A stretch of DNA of 64,000 nt from positions 103,409 to 167,408 of the forward strand of contig CAZFTJ010000008.1 of assembly GCA_964521865.1 (NCBI GenBank), written 5' to 3'. Shown here one piece after another: positions 25,949 through 35,191 of the stretch (positions are counted from its first letter, which is position 1; each line of letters opens with the position of its first letter). This DNA comes from CAYSRJ01 sp964521865. Lineage in GTDB: Bacteria > Spirochaetota > B62-G9 > DRHN01. Position numbers and translations under genes: made by a program. The notes under the pieces were generated by a model that saw nothing but the letters and a program-made list of their open reading frames with translations, made no database searches and was not told the DNA's origin.

Positions 25949-27721
25949 ATGGAAGTTGGAAAAATTGTAAAGGTGGCCGGACCGCTGGTCGTTGCCTCGA
26001 ATATGCAGAATGCAAAAATTTATGACGTCGTCAGGGTGAGCGAACAGCGGCTTATGGGTGAAGTCATAGAAATGCGTCGCGATGAAGCGTCTATTCAGGT
26101 GTATGAAGAAACCGGTGGGCTTGGTGTCGGCGAGCCGGTGTACCTTACGGGTGAGCCGCTTTCAGTCGAGCTCGGTCCGGGATTGATTGAATCGATATAT
26201 GACGGGGTCCAGCGGCCGCTCAATGCAATACGGGAGGAAGCCGGCGACCTCATAACGAGGGGTATCGATATTCCCGGGCTTTCCCGCACAAAAAAATGGG
26301 AGTTCAAACCGGCTGTGAAGGAGGGCGATAGTGTGCACGAAGGTGATGTTCTCGGCACCGTCGACGAAACGGTCCTCGTCAAACACAGTATAATGGTCGC
26401 GCCGGGAATTACCGGAACCGTTGCATCGATAAAAGCGGGGGAGTTTGTTGTAACGGATGAAATCGCGGTTATCAAGACCGAGAGCGGCGAGGAAGTGTCC
26501 GTTACCCTCATGCAGAAATGGCCGGTCAGGAAACCTCGGCCCTACGTAGAAAAGCTCGATCCGGATGAGCCTCTGTCCACCGGACAGCGCGTGATCGACG
26601 CCTTTTTCCCGATCGGAAAAGGGGGAACCGCCTGCGTTCCCGGCCCCTTTGGAAGCGGAAAAACAGTTGTTCAGCACCAGCTTGCAAAATGGGCCGATGC
26701 ACAGATCATTATCTATGTGGGATGCGGTGAGCGCGGGAACGAGATGACCGATGTGCTTATGGAGTTTCCCGAGCTCAAGGACCCTCACTCCGGGGAGCCC
26801 CTCATGAAACGGACGGTTCTTATTGCCAACACCTCGAACATGCCTGTTGCGGCGCGCGAAGCCTCGGTGTACACAGGAATAACCATAGGTGAGTATTTCA
26901 GGGACATGGGATATTCGGTTGCGCTCATGGCCGATTCTACATCCCGCTGGGCCGAAGCGATGAGGGAGATGTCCGGAAGACTCGAGGAGATGCCCGGTGA
27001 GGAGGGATATCCGGCTTACATGGGCACACGGATTGCTGAGTTTTATGAGAGGGCGGGAAAGGTTGTATGTCTCGGTAAGGAGTCGCGCGTCGGCGCGCTC
27101 AGCGCGATTGGGGCTGTATCGCCGCCCGGCGGAGACCTCTCCGACCCGGTTGTTCAGGCAACGCTCAGAGTGGTGAAGGTGTTCTGGAGCCTCGAAGACA
27201 AACTTGCCTACAGGCGTCACTTTCCTGCAATCAGCTGGCTTACGAGTTATTCACTATACACAGGAAACCTCCGAGATTATTTCGAAAAAAAGTACGGCGC
27301 CCGCTGGCTCGAACAGATAGAACAGTCTATGGCCATACTTCAACAGGAGGCGGAGCTCGAGGAAATTGTTCGTCTCGTGGGGCTCGATGCTCTTTCACCC
27401 GAGAACAGACTCGTGATGGAGACCGCAAAGTCGATTCGAGAGGATTTTCTCCATCAAAATGCATTCCACGAAGTAGACACATACAGCTCATTTGAAAAGA
27501 TGGCCAAGATTATTGAGCTTATCCTCTATTTTCACAAATGCGCGGAAGACAGTCTGCAGAATAATGCATCCGTTCTTGGTATTGCAAACCTTCCTATAAG
27601 AGAGTCGATAGCGAGGGCGAAGTTTATTCATGAGGATAAGATAGAGAATATCGACAAACTCAGAGATCAGATAAAAGAGGCTTTTGAGAAACTCAAGGAA
27701 AAGGCGGTTGTGGAGGTGTAA
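25949..27721 (+). CDS. ntpA: V/A-type ATPase catalytic subunit A
   Basis: The 590-residue subunit hydrolyses or makes ATP. The N-terminal beta barrel begins GKIVKVAGPLVVAS. The A-specific non-homologous insert (about 110-190; GDVLGTVDETVLVKH, MVAPGITGTV) distinguishes it from F-type beta subunits. Walker A is GPFGSGKT (about 231-238), followed by GCGERGNEMTDVL with the catalytic Glu, and the SRWAEAMRE and PGEEGYPAY segments. The length is typical. The stop codon abuts the start of subunit B. Confidence 0.96.
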   Translation: MEVGKIVKVAGPLVVASNMQNAKIYDVVRVSEQRLMGEVIEMRRDEASIQVYEETGGLGVGEPVYLTGEPLSVELGPGLIESIYDGVQRPLNAIREEAGDLITRGIDIPGLSRTKKWEFKPAVKEGDSVHEGDVLGTVDETVLVKHSIMVAPGITGTVASIKAGEFVVTDEIAVIKTESGEEVSVTLMQKWPVRKPRPYVEKLDPDEPLSTGQRVIDAFFPIGKGGTACVPGPFGSGKTVVQHQLAKWADAQIIIYVGCGERGNEMTDVLMEFPELKDPHSGEPLMKRTVLIANTSNMPVAAREASVYTGITIGEYFRDMGYSVALMADSTSRWAEAMREMSGRLEEMPGEEGYPAYMGTRIAEFYERAGKVVCLGKESRVGALSAIGAVSPPGGDLSDPVVQATLRVVKVFWSLEDKLAYRRHFPAISWLTSYSLYTGNLRDYFEKKYGARWLEQIEQSMAILQQEAELEEIVRLVGLDALSPENRLVMETAKSIREDFLHQNAFHEVDTYSSFEKMAKIIELILYFHKCAEDSLQNNASVLGIANLPIRESIARAKFIHEDKIENIDKLRDQIKEAFEKLKEKAVVEV

Positions 27722-29131
27722 ATGATAAAAGAGTACAATACGATAAAAGAAGTTGCCGGTCCTTTGATGCTCGTCGAGCAGGTTGAGGGAGTTAAATACG
27801 AAGAGCTTGTGGAGATAGAGCTCCCCACCGGTGAGCTTCGCAACGGGAGGGTGCTCGAGGTTGACAGAGACACTGCCCTCATCCAGCTTTTTGAGGGCGT
27901 CATCGGGGTAAACGTCTTTCAGACGAAGGTTCGATTCAAGAGCAAGGGAATGGAGCTCGACGTTTCGGAGGATATACTCGGGCGGGTTTTTGACGGCCAG
28001 GGAAGGCCTATCGACAGGGGACCGAAGATTATTCCCGAACAGCGGCTCGATATCAACTCAGCTCCCATCAACCCCTATGCGCGTGACTATCCTTCGGAGT
28101 TTATACAGACGGGATTTTCCACTATAGACGGATTGAACACCCTCGTCCGTGGACAGAAGCTGCCGATATTTTCGGGGAGCGGTCTTCCGCATGCAAAGAT
28201 GGCTGCGCAGATCGCCCGCCAGGCAAGGGTGCTGGGGACTGAAGAGGAGTTTGCCGTTGTCTTTGCCGCTATGGGTATAACCTTTGAGGAGGCGCAGTAT
28301 TTCAGGAAAGATTTTCAGAAAACCGGCGCTATCGAGAGAACTGTGCTCTTCATCAACCTTGCGTCAGACCCGGCAATCGAACGCATAGCAACACCACGGC
28401 TCGCGCTTACAGCGGCGGAATACCTCGCATTTGAAAGAGACATGCACGTTCTCGTTATTCTCACCGATATGACGAATTACTGTGAAGCGCTGAGAGAGGT
28501 GTCCGCAGCGAGGCAGGAGGTTCCGGGGAGGCGCGGCTATCCAGGATATCTGTATACCGACCTGGCATCGGTCTATGAAAGGGCCGGGCGCATCAGAGGG
28601 AAGGAGGGGTCGATTACGCAGATACCGATTCTTTCGATGCCGGAGGATGACAAGACGCACCCCATACCCGATTTGACCGGATATATCACAGAAGGACAGA
28701 TCGTTCTTTCGCGTTCCATGCACCGGCGGGGAATCTATCCTCCTGTTGATGTACTGCAGTCGCTGTCTCGGCTGAAGGACAAGGGAATCGGAGAGGGGAA
28801 GACAAGGGAGGACCATGCCGATGTCTTCAATCAACTTTTTGCGGCATACGCCCGCGGTCTGGAGGCGCGGGAGCTCGAAGTGATACTGGGTGAGGCGGCC
28901 CTGTCGGAGACCGACAGAATATTTTACAGATTTGCCGACAGCTTTGAGAGGAGGTACATAGCCCAGGGGGAGATGGAGGATAGGGATATAGCGTCTACCC
29001 TCGATCTGGGGTGGGAGCTTCTTTCGACCCTTCCGACAATGGAGCTCAAGAGAATCAGACCCGAGTTTATTGAAAAGTACCTGACAAAATTCAAGAAGGC
29101 CGAACAGAGGGAGGAGGAGGCCGAAGTGTAG
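27722..29131 (+). CDS. ntpB: V/A-type ATPase regulatory subunit B
   Basis: The 469-residue non-catalytic partner of subunit A lacks a Walker A loop; the equivalent site reads LPIFSGSGLPHAKMA, the family's characteristic sequence. Further signatures are AAMGITFEEAQYF, LTDMTNYCEALREVSAARQEVPGRRGYPGYLYTDL split across the middle, and a C-terminal helical bundle rich in Glu. It starts immediately after the stop of subunit A. A 102-nt gap follows before subunit D. Confidence 0.95.
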   Translation: MIKEYNTIKEVAGPLMLVEQVEGVKYEELVEIELPTGELRNGRVLEVDRDTALIQLFEGVIGVNVFQTKVRFKSKGMELDVSEDILGRVFDGQGRPIDRGPKIIPEQRLDINSAPINPYARDYPSEFIQTGFSTIDGLNTLVRGQKLPIFSGSGLPHAKMAAQIARQARVLGTEEEFAVVFAAMGITFEEAQYFRKDFQKTGAIERTVLFINLASDPAIERIATPRLALTAAEYLAFERDMHVLVILTDMTNYCEALREVSAARQEVPGRRGYPGYLYTDLASVYERAGRIRGKEGSITQIPILSMPEDDKTHPIPDLTGYITEGQIVLSRSMHRRGIYPPVDVLQSLSRLKDKGIGEGKTREDHADVFNQLFAAYARGLEARELEVILGEAALSETDRIFYRFADSFERRYIAQGEMEDRDIASTLDLGWELLSTLPTMELKRIRPEFIEKYLTKFKKAEQREEEAEV

Positions 29132-29233
29132 GGTGCGGACGGCATACCCGCTCCACAGGATCTGTCGTATAAAAAATGAGTGTTCAGCGGCGGCGAGGAG
29201 CGCGAATAACAACGGCACTGGAGAATCGATGAG

Positions 29234-29869
29234 ATGATACTTGAAATAAATCCGACGAGGCAGGAGCTTTTGCGGCTCAAGAAAAGGCTCGTTCTCGCGC
29301 AAAAGGGGCATAAGCTCTTGAAGGACAAGCAGGACGAGCTCGTGCGCAATTTTCTCGAGATAATAGAAGATACGAAGAAGCTCCGAATAGAGGCGGACAG
29401 GGAAACCGAGTCGGTATATCAGAGCTTTTCGCTGGCCGAGGGTGTGGTCGGAGGTCCGCATATCGAGAATCTTTTTTCAATACCCGGGGCCAGAACCGAC
29501 ATAAGATCTCGAACAAAGACAATTATGAACCTGAAAATTCCGCAGTTTGAAGTGGATATATCCGGCGATCCGTACGATTACGGCGACGCGCAAAGCTCCG
29601 TGCTTGTTGATATGAGTGTTCGAAAATACGGTCAATTCCTCGAAACACTGCTCAGGCTCGCAGAGCTGGAGAAGGCATCTATACTTCTTGCAGAGGAGAT
29701 AGAGAAGACGAGAAGAAGGGTCAACGCCCTCGAGTATATACTTATTCCAAACTACATTGATACCATCAAATATATCACCATGAAGCTCACCGAGATGGAG
29801 CGTTCGAATCTCACCAGGATCATGAAGGTCAAGGAGGTTATCGCCGAAAAACGGGCATCCGGTAGATAA
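29234..29869 (+). CDS. ntpD: V/A-type ATPase subunit D (central shaft)
   Basis: This 211-residue protein forms the rotating central shaft as an antiparallel coiled coil. The N-terminal helix starts NPTRQELLRLKKRLVLAQKG, diagnostic for subunit D. The C-terminal helix contains KTRRRVNALEYILIPNY. Length 200-215 is standard. It is the last gene of the operon; a stem-loop around its stop codon (29854-29901) may end the transcript. Confidence 0.93.
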   Translation: MILEINPTRQELLRLKKRLVLAQKGHKLLKDKQDELVRNFLEIIEDTKKLRIEADRETESVYQSFSLAEGVVGGPHIENLFSIPGARTDIRSRTKTIMNLKIPQFEVDISGDPYDYGDAQSSVLVDMSVRKYGQFLETLLRLAELEKASILLAEEIEKTRRRVNALEYILIPNYIDTIKYITMKLTEMERSNLTRIMKVKEVIAEKRASGR

Positions 29870-29901
29870 CTATTTTTCAGCACCGGGAGCCCCCGGATGC
29901 C
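29854..29901 (+). terminator. Stem-loop spanning the end of the V-ATPase operon
   Basis: GGCATCCGG (29854-29862) pairs perfectly with CCGGATGCC (29893-29901). The second arm also lies next to a small CCGGG/CCCGG hairpin (29883-29895). The first arm is in the last codons of subunit D. No T run follows, so this may be a Rho-assisted end or an mRNA-protecting structure. Confidence 0.4.
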
Positions 29902-29999
29902 GCTCAACAGGTCCCCTTGGTCGGTAGGGAAGAAGTCGTCCATTTTTAGTATCGTTTCGTCATCTTCGAATACATTGAATAGATGTATGTCCGATCGAT

Positions 30000-30788
30000 T
30001 TACACTGCCATCTCCATTCCACCTGCAACATTCAGTGCCTGTCCGGTTATGTAATCGGCATCGCTCGATGCCAGGAACAAAACGACCTTGGCCACATCTT
30101 CGGGCTGTTCAAGCCTCCCGAGGGGAACGGCCGTATGGTAATTCCTGAGTACTTCCTCTTTCGTGATTCCGAGGAGTTTCGCCTCCCATTCAATCTCACG
30201 CTCCTGCATCGATGTCTTGACCAGTCCCGGGCACACACAATTTACATTGATTCCGTTGCCAGCTACCTCCATGGCGAGCGACTTTGAAAATCCGAGAACA
30301 GCAAACTTTGATGCGGCATAGTGCGACAACAGAACTGCGTGTCTTTTTGCGGCTATTGATGCAATATTGATAATCTTTCCGCCTTCTCCCTGGCTGATGA
30401 ACTGCCGAACCTGCGCCTGGCAGCACAGAAATACACCCTTGGCATTGACGTCCATGTTCAAATTCCACTCTTCCTCCGAGACATCAACCGCCCGGTTCAT
30501 TGTGGAGACGCCGGCATTGTTGACTGCAATATCCAGACGTCCGAAACGTTTTACCGCAGTATTCACCAGATTCAGGCAATCCTTTTTGATCCGCACGTCG
30601 ACCTGCACCAGCTCATTTTGTGCTCCCAGCTCCTTTGCCAAACTTCCGGTCTCCTTCGCCGATTCCGCATCGCGGAAGTACCCGATTATCAGACGCGCCC
30701 CTTCTTTTGCAAAACAAAGAACGATTGCTCTTCCGATTCCCTTGTCTCCCCCGGTAACAATGACCGTCTTCCCTTTAAACCGTACCAT
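30000..30788 (-). CDS. Short-chain dehydrogenase/reductase (SDR)
   Basis: The 262-residue classical SDR has the NAD(P) loop TGGDKGIG, NNAG, the catalytic Ser in INIASIA, and the YAASK active site. PGLVKTSM follows in the usual place. The ATG at 30788 has AGGGGA upstream; an in-frame upstream extension is rejected because the family starts at FKGKTVIVTGG. It lies downstream of the sugar-binding protein gene on the same strand, separated by a strong palindrome, and likely oxidises the imported sugar or polyol. Substrate cannot be told from sequence. Confidence 0.88.
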   Translation of the reverse strand: MVRFKGKTVIVTGGDKGIGRAIVLCFAKEGARLIIGYFRDAESAKETGSLAKELGAQNELVQVDVRIKKDCLNLVNTAVKRFGRLDIAVNNAGVSTMNRAVDVSEEEWNLNMDVNAKGVFLCCQAQVRQFISQGEGGKIINIASIAAKRHAVLLSHYAASKFAVLGFSKSLAMEVAGNGINVNCVCPGLVKTSMQEREIEWEAKLLGITKEEVLRNYHTAVPLGRLEQPEDVAKVVLFLASSDADYITGQALNVAGGMEMAV

Positions 30789-30846
30789 CTGAAAATCCCC
30801 TGTGAATATAGGATGCATGTAATGAAAGTGTGAAAGCCCGGACACC

Positions 30847-30872
30847 GATACCCCGCCTCGAGGCGGGGTATC
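30847..30872 (-). repeat. Perfect 26-nt GC-rich palindrome in the ABC operon
   Basis: The palindrome is GATACCCCGCCTC followed by its exact reverse complement. It lies between the stop of the substrate-binding protein gene (30890) and the start of the SDR gene. No T run follows on either strand. Such stems after binding-protein genes often protect the 3' end of the upstream message or reduce read-through, giving more binding protein than downstream product. Confidence 0.55.
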
Positions 30873-30889
30873 ATCTATAAACTCGAATA

Positions 30890-32176
30890 CTACTGTAATC
30901 TGGCCTTCTTTGCGAGCGTGTCCAGTTCCTTTGCTGCAGTATTCAAACCTTTCATGATATCCTTTCCTTCAATCATGAGTGAAAGCTCGCGGCCGACAAC
31001 CTCTATCATCTGTGTTGAATAGGTAAACTCGGGGACCGGTTTTGCAGTCTTGAGTATTTCCGCCACCTTTGGGTACCACGGATACTTGGCCACAACGTCC
31101 GGATCGTTGAATACGTCTCTTCTCGTCGGCGCGCCGCCTGCCAGCGCCCGTTTCTTTGCAATCGGGAAGGATTCAACCCATGAAATAAATTTCCACGCAG
31201 CTTGTTTGTTCGGTGAGCTCTTCGGTATCGCCCACCCCCATCCACCATTGAGATTGGCTCCGCCTGGCATACGTGAAAGGCCGACATGTCCCGCAACACT
31301 GGACTTTTGTAGGTCCTGCATATCGACATAGAACATCCAGAAGGTGACAATCGAGAATGCCTTGCCCTGATTGAAGAGCTGGATGGCCTCGTCGAATCCG
31401 TATCCCGGAGCCCCTGGAGGTGCGTTTTCCGTCATATTTTTTACGTAGAGGCTCGCAGCTCGTACTGCTTCAGGTTCGTTTATCGTTGATTTCCAAGTGG
31501 TTCGATCATAGTAGTCGCCGCCCATACTGAACAGGTAGTTCGACCACTCCATGCAGATCGGATCGGGTTTCAACCCCATCATGGAAGTTCCGTACGTACC
31601 TGCATACTTTCCGCTCTTTCTTGACATAAAAGCACAGAGGTTTACATAATCCTGTAGATTATTCGGGATTTTGAGCTTTCTTCCGTACTTCGCCTGATAC
31701 TCCTTTTGCAGGTCGGGATCGTTTATCATGTCTTCCCGGTAGAACAGAAGCATCGTGTAGTTGTAAAAAGGAATCATATACAGGGTGTCTTTATAGTAGC
31801 CGACCATGTCGAGCATTGAGGGTACGTATTTATCGAGCTCTATCGAAGGAGTGCTCTTTGCAAGGTCGTCCAGCGGCTCAAGCCATCCTCCGGCAGGAAA
31901 CTCGCCTGCCCAGTAGTTGTCGACAACGATTGCATCATAGGCTCCTTTTCTGCCCATAAGCTGCGGAAGAAGCTTGGCATGCATCTGTGCATAGTTCACA
32001 ACCTCGAAATTTACCGTTATGCCCGTTTCCCTTTGAAATTCGGGAAGAAGCTTCTGGACGATAAAGGTATCCGGCACGCCCTCCATGAGCAGGTTTATTT
32101 CCTCCGCAAAAACGGCGCCGGTCGATACTGCAATGGCAAGCACCGTCAACAGTAGAATGCTTCTCAATTTTTTCAT
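30890..32176 (-). CDS. ABC importer, extracellular sugar-binding protein
   Basis: The 428-residue protein has a cleavable signal peptide (about residues 1-25, hydrophobic LLLTVLAIAVSTGAVFA). It belongs to the family 1 (MalE/UgpB-like) solute-binding proteins, with an EINLLMEGVPDTF start, an LPQLMGRKGAYDAIVVDNYW segment and the NGGWGWAIPKSS lobe. It would bind a sugar or oligosaccharide in the periplasm and deliver it to the two permeases encoded just upstream. The ligand is unknown. The gene ends before a strong palindrome. Confidence 0.9.
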   Translation of the reverse strand: MKKLRSILLLTVLAIAVSTGAVFAEEINLLMEGVPDTFIVQKLLPEFQRETGITVNFEVVNYAQMHAKLLPQLMGRKGAYDAIVVDNYWAGEFPAGGWLEPLDDLAKSTPSIELDKYVPSMLDMVGYYKDTLYMIPFYNYTMLLFYREDMINDPDLQKEYQAKYGRKLKIPNNLQDYVNLCAFMSRKSGKYAGTYGTSMMGLKPDPICMEWSNYLFSMGGDYYDRTTWKSTINEPEAVRAASLYVKNMTENAPPGAPGYGFDEAIQLFNQGKAFSIVTFWMFYVDMQDLQKSSVAGHVGLSRMPGGANLNGGWGWAIPKSSPNKQAAWKFISWVESFPIAKKRALAGGAPTRRDVFNDPDVVAKYPWYPKVAEILKTAKPVPEFTYSTQMIEVVGRELSLMIEGKDIMKGLNTAAKELDTLAKKARLQ

Positions 32177-32257
32177 TCTTTACCTCCATCTAATTAATAT
32201 TTTTTACGCAGCGTGCACTTTTTTCGGTATCACCTCCTTGTTTTTTATTTTCAGCGC

Positions 32258-33094
32258 CTATTTTAGAGCGCCGAAGGTCAACCCTCTGATCATATACTTC
32301 TGTATTGCTATGGATAGCGCAAGCATGGGGATAATTGCAAAACACATAGCAGCCGCAAGTGTGCCGAGCATTACACCGCGCTCCGTCTGCATGGCCGCAA
32401 GTGCTATGGGAACGGTGCTCGTTTTTTCCGCGGTCAGCATCAGTGCGAAGAGGAATTCGTTCCAGCATAAAATAAAGCTTAAGATTCCCGCTGCCATTAC
32501 ACCCGGTGTGGCCAGGGGGAACACAATACGAATAACACTCTGCAGTCTGGATGCCCCGTCGATCATTGCAGCCTCCTCGAGCTCCCTTGGGATGCCGTCA
32601 AGAAATCCCATCAACATCCATATGAGGAAGGGAAGGTTGAAGGAGAGATACGATGCAATCAACGCTCCCCTCGTATTCAACAGATTCATGGTCTTCATCA
32701 GCACGAATATCGGAATGCTCAGAACAATCGGCGGAAGCATTTGCAAACCGAGTATGCCGAATTGGAGACTGCGTCCGCCCGTATTAAACCTGTTGAAGGC
32801 ATAGGCGGCAAAAAAGGCAAGGGGTATGGCAATGATCGTTGCAAAAATTGCGACCACAACACTATTGAAGAAGAACCTTTCGAATCCGTAATCGATAAAC
32901 AGAGATCTGTAGTTGTCCAGAATCGGCCTGAAAAACCACACCGGCGGCACCTGATATGCAATGTACTTCGTTGTAAAAGAGAGCCGTATTATCCATAGAA
33001 CGGGGCAAAGTATTATGAGAGAAAAAATGGAGAGCAGTATGTATGTCGCAGCATCTGCAAAAATCCTTGTTTTTTTCACCGATCTGGTTTTCAT
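32258..33094 (-). CDS. ABC sugar importer permease (MalG-like)
   Basis: The 278-residue inner-membrane permease has six predicted helices and the cytoplasmic EAA loop ELEEAAMIDGASRLQSV that docks the ATPase. The N-terminus (FADAATYILLSIFSLIILCPVLWII) is typical of carbohydrate ABC permeases of the CUT1 class. The ATG at 33094 follows AAAGGGAC; a longer in-frame start upstream would overlap the partner gene. It starts 11 nt after the first permease gene ends, so the two are translated together. Confidence 0.9.
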   Translation of the reverse strand: MKTRSVKKTRIFADAATYILLSIFSLIILCPVLWIIRLSFTTKYIAYQVPPVWFFRPILDNYRSLFIDYGFERFFFNSVVVAIFATIIAIPLAFFAAYAFNRFNTGGRSLQFGILGLQMLPPIVLSIPIFVLMKTMNLLNTRGALIASYLSFNLPFLIWMLMGFLDGIPRELEEAAMIDGASRLQSVIRIVFPLATPGVMAAGILSFILCWNEFLFALMLTAEKTSTVPIALAAMQTERGVMLGTLAAAMCFAIIPMLALSIAIQKYMIRGLTFGALK

Positions 33095-33104
33095 GTCCCT
33101 TTTT

Positions 33105-33986
33105 CTATTCCACTTCACGCTGCATACGCAATGCCCGGTATAGAAATACCACAACGATCATATTGACTAGCAGCAGTATATATGAGGCAGCCGAGGATTC
33201 TGAAAGGCTGAGTCCCATGAATGTGCGTCTGTATATATAGTAACTCATTACATCGGTTGTGACGCCCGGTCCGCCGCGGGTCAGGATATAGACAAGATCG
33301 AAGGTTCGGAATCCGAAGATAGTTCTGAGCAAAAGCGCGACGACGATAACCGGCTTCATCAACGGCAGTGTAATGTACAGGAACCTCTGCGCTGCAGAGG
33401 CACCGTCAATAGCTGCGGCCTCATAGGGGTCGCTGGGAAGTGAGACCAGGCCGGCAAGAAGTATCAGTATCATAAAAGAGACCTGCTGCCATATATCGAC
33501 CATGACAACGGTCCAGAACGCCACCTTTGATGAGCCGAGCCAGTTTACCGGGCGAATTTTAAAAAGTGAGAGAAAATAGTTTGCGATACCGAGCTCTGGG
33601 TGAAGAAAAACACGCCAGATAAGAGCAACCGCTACCGGAGCCATAACCATGGGAATGGTCAGTATGGTATAGAAGATACCCTTTCCCTTTATTTTACGGT
33701 TGAGAAGCAGAGCGACGGAAAACCCGAGAAGGAATTCGAGAGTAACGACAACAAATACGAACTTAAAAATTACCCAGAGAGAGTTCCAGAAGTATATGTC
33801 GTGAAAGATCGTCCTATAGTTGTCAAACCACAGAAATTGATTGAAGAAGGGATTTAAAAAACCGTAGCTGGTAAAGCTCGTTACAAGTGAGAAAAGGAGG
33901 GGATAGATTATTATTCCGATGATTACAATACCGGCGGGAAGAAAGAAGAAAATACCTACCCTTTTGTTCAGTTTTTCTATTGTCAT
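33105..33986 (-). CDS. ABC sugar importer permease (MalF-like)
   Basis: This 293-residue CUT1 permease has six predicted helices and the EAA motif DPYEAAAIDGASAAQRF. The first helix (IFFFLPAGIVIIGIIIYPLLFSLVTSF) matches the usual MalF/UgpA start. It forms the translocation pore with the MalG-like permease encoded next. No ATP-binding subunit is in the operon; CUT1 systems often share one encoded elsewhere. It is the first gene of the transport operon and lies about 120 nt downstream of a near-consensus promoter. Confidence 0.9.
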   Translation of the reverse strand: MTIEKLNKRVGIFFFLPAGIVIIGIIIYPLLFSLVTSFTSYGFLNPFFNQFLWFDNYRTIFHDIYFWNSLWVIFKFVFVVVTLEFLLGFSVALLLNRKIKGKGIFYTILTIPMVMAPVAVALIWRVFLHPELGIANYFLSLFKIRPVNWLGSSKVAFWTVVMVDIWQQVSFMILILLAGLVSLPSDPYEAAAIDGASAAQRFLYITLPLMKPVIVVALLLRTIFGFRTFDLVYILTRGGPGVTTDVMSYYIYRRTFMGLSLSESSAASYILLLVNMIVVVFLYRALRMQREVE

Positions 33987-34053
33987 TGCACGAATCTACC
34001 TGAAAACACGAATGATATTGTGGACACTCGACCGTGTTTGAACCGGCCCTGTC

Positions 34054-34063
34054 TGTTTAAACA
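34054..34063. promoter_or_regulatory. Candidate operator in the ABC operon leader
   Basis: TGTTTAAACA is a 10-bp perfect palindrome located between the promoter (34117-34145) and the first permease gene. It could be a LacI/GntR-type repressor site, but no regulator gene lies next to it. Confidence 0.3.
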
Positions 34064-34116
34064 AATTTCATATTTCATAAAAACAATGGAAGGTCTGCTT
34101 TATCACCTGGATACGC

Positions 34117-34145
34117 ATTGTATCCGTACATTCAACAATTGTCAA
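34117..34145 (-). promoter_or_regulatory. Near-consensus sigma-70 promoter of the ABC importer operon
   Basis: On the minus strand TTGACA (34140-34145) and TACAAT (34117-34122) are exactly 17 nt apart. The predicted leader to the MalF-like permease start is about 120 nt. It also places the HAD phosphatase gene upstream in a separate transcription unit. Confidence 0.68.
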
Positions 34146-34256
34146 GTGATTTACCGTCCTGTACCGCATTCGGCAGCCATGCCAGTGTTTTCCCAAAGCG
34201 CGAAAGCACATGCATAAAGCTGCGTCGCGTGTAGAAGAATGCACGAGAAAGCTTTT

Positions 34257-34913
34257 TTACCCGACTTGTTCTATTTTCTGAAGCAGTGAGGGAATCTCTC
34301 TCAAACCGTTTATCGCGTAATCGGCATTTGAAAAATTAAGATCAGCATTGTGGCGGGCCTTTCGGACGATGCTCAGCATACCGGCCCTTTTCGCGGCCGC
34401 AACCCCGCTGACCGAATCTTCGACAGCAACACAGAGATAAGGTTTTGTATTCAGCCGGGTGCATGCAGTTAAAAAAGGCTCGGGGTCGGGTTTCCCGGAT
34501 CGCACGTCCTCACCGTATACAATTGTTTCGAAAAAGCCGAAAAGCGAAAATCGTTCAAGAGCGATTACGGCCAACTCTTTTTCCCTGCTTGTTGCGATGG
34601 CCATTCGGTAACGGTCCTGAAGATCGCCGAGCGCTTCGAAAGCACCGGAGGTGATCGGAAATACTTCCCGGTAATACCTGATCAGTGTATCGTAATGCCG
34701 GGCGATCATCTCATGAATGGGAATATTTTTCTTATACCGCTTTACTATATCCGAGAAGTAGTCTTCGAGCTTTACGCCGAAATATTCCTTTGCAACGGGT
34801 ATCGGCAGCTCAATTCCAAACTCTTTGAAGGTTTCAATCTCGGCTTCAATATGGTAGGATTCAGAATCGATGAGCACACCGTCGAGGTCCCAGATAATCG
34901 CTTCGATTTTCAT
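34257..34913 (-). CDS. HAD-superfamily hydrolase, beta-phosphoglucomutase-like
   Basis: The 218-residue protein has the HAD motif WDLDGVLIDSE (nucleophile Asp and acid Asp), IATSRE in motif 2, RSGKPDPEPF with the motif 3 Lys, and VEDSVSGVAAAKRAGM with motif 4. The helical cap and the GKPDPE sequence fit the beta-phosphoglucomutase/2-deoxyglucose-6-phosphatase subgroup. It lies upstream of the sugar importer on the same strand and may process an imported sugar phosphate. No distinct ribosome site is visible before the ATG. Mutase and phosphatase cannot be separated by sequence. Confidence 0.85.
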   Translation of the reverse strand: MKIEAIIWDLDGVLIDSESYHIEAEIETFKEFGIELPIPVAKEYFGVKLEDYFSDIVKRYKKNIPIHEMIARHYDTLIRYYREVFPITSGAFEALGDLQDRYRMAIATSREKELAVIALERFSLFGFFETIVYGEDVRSGKPDPEPFLTACTRLNTKPYLCVAVEDSVSGVAAAKRAGMLSIVRKARHNADLNFSNADYAINGLREIPSLLQKIEQVG

Positions 34914-35191
34914 AGATACTATTCCGATTAAGAATGCTATTTCTCTATCATTTTGTTTCTGCAGGTGCCGGCTGCGCTCAAGAGATTACTCTCTGGAGTA
35001 GATCCGTTATGGGGCTCGCTGATCAGTCCGGCAGGTCACCGGTAATAAACGCCTTGTTTCCCACAAAGGCCAATAGCCCTCCGTGAAAAAATAAGGTAAT
35101 CCATTAAAATATCCATCTACCGCATGTTTGGTAGGTGAAGAGATCGCAGCCGGAAGAATGGACAGCAATTACATGAATCGATTTCTGTACG

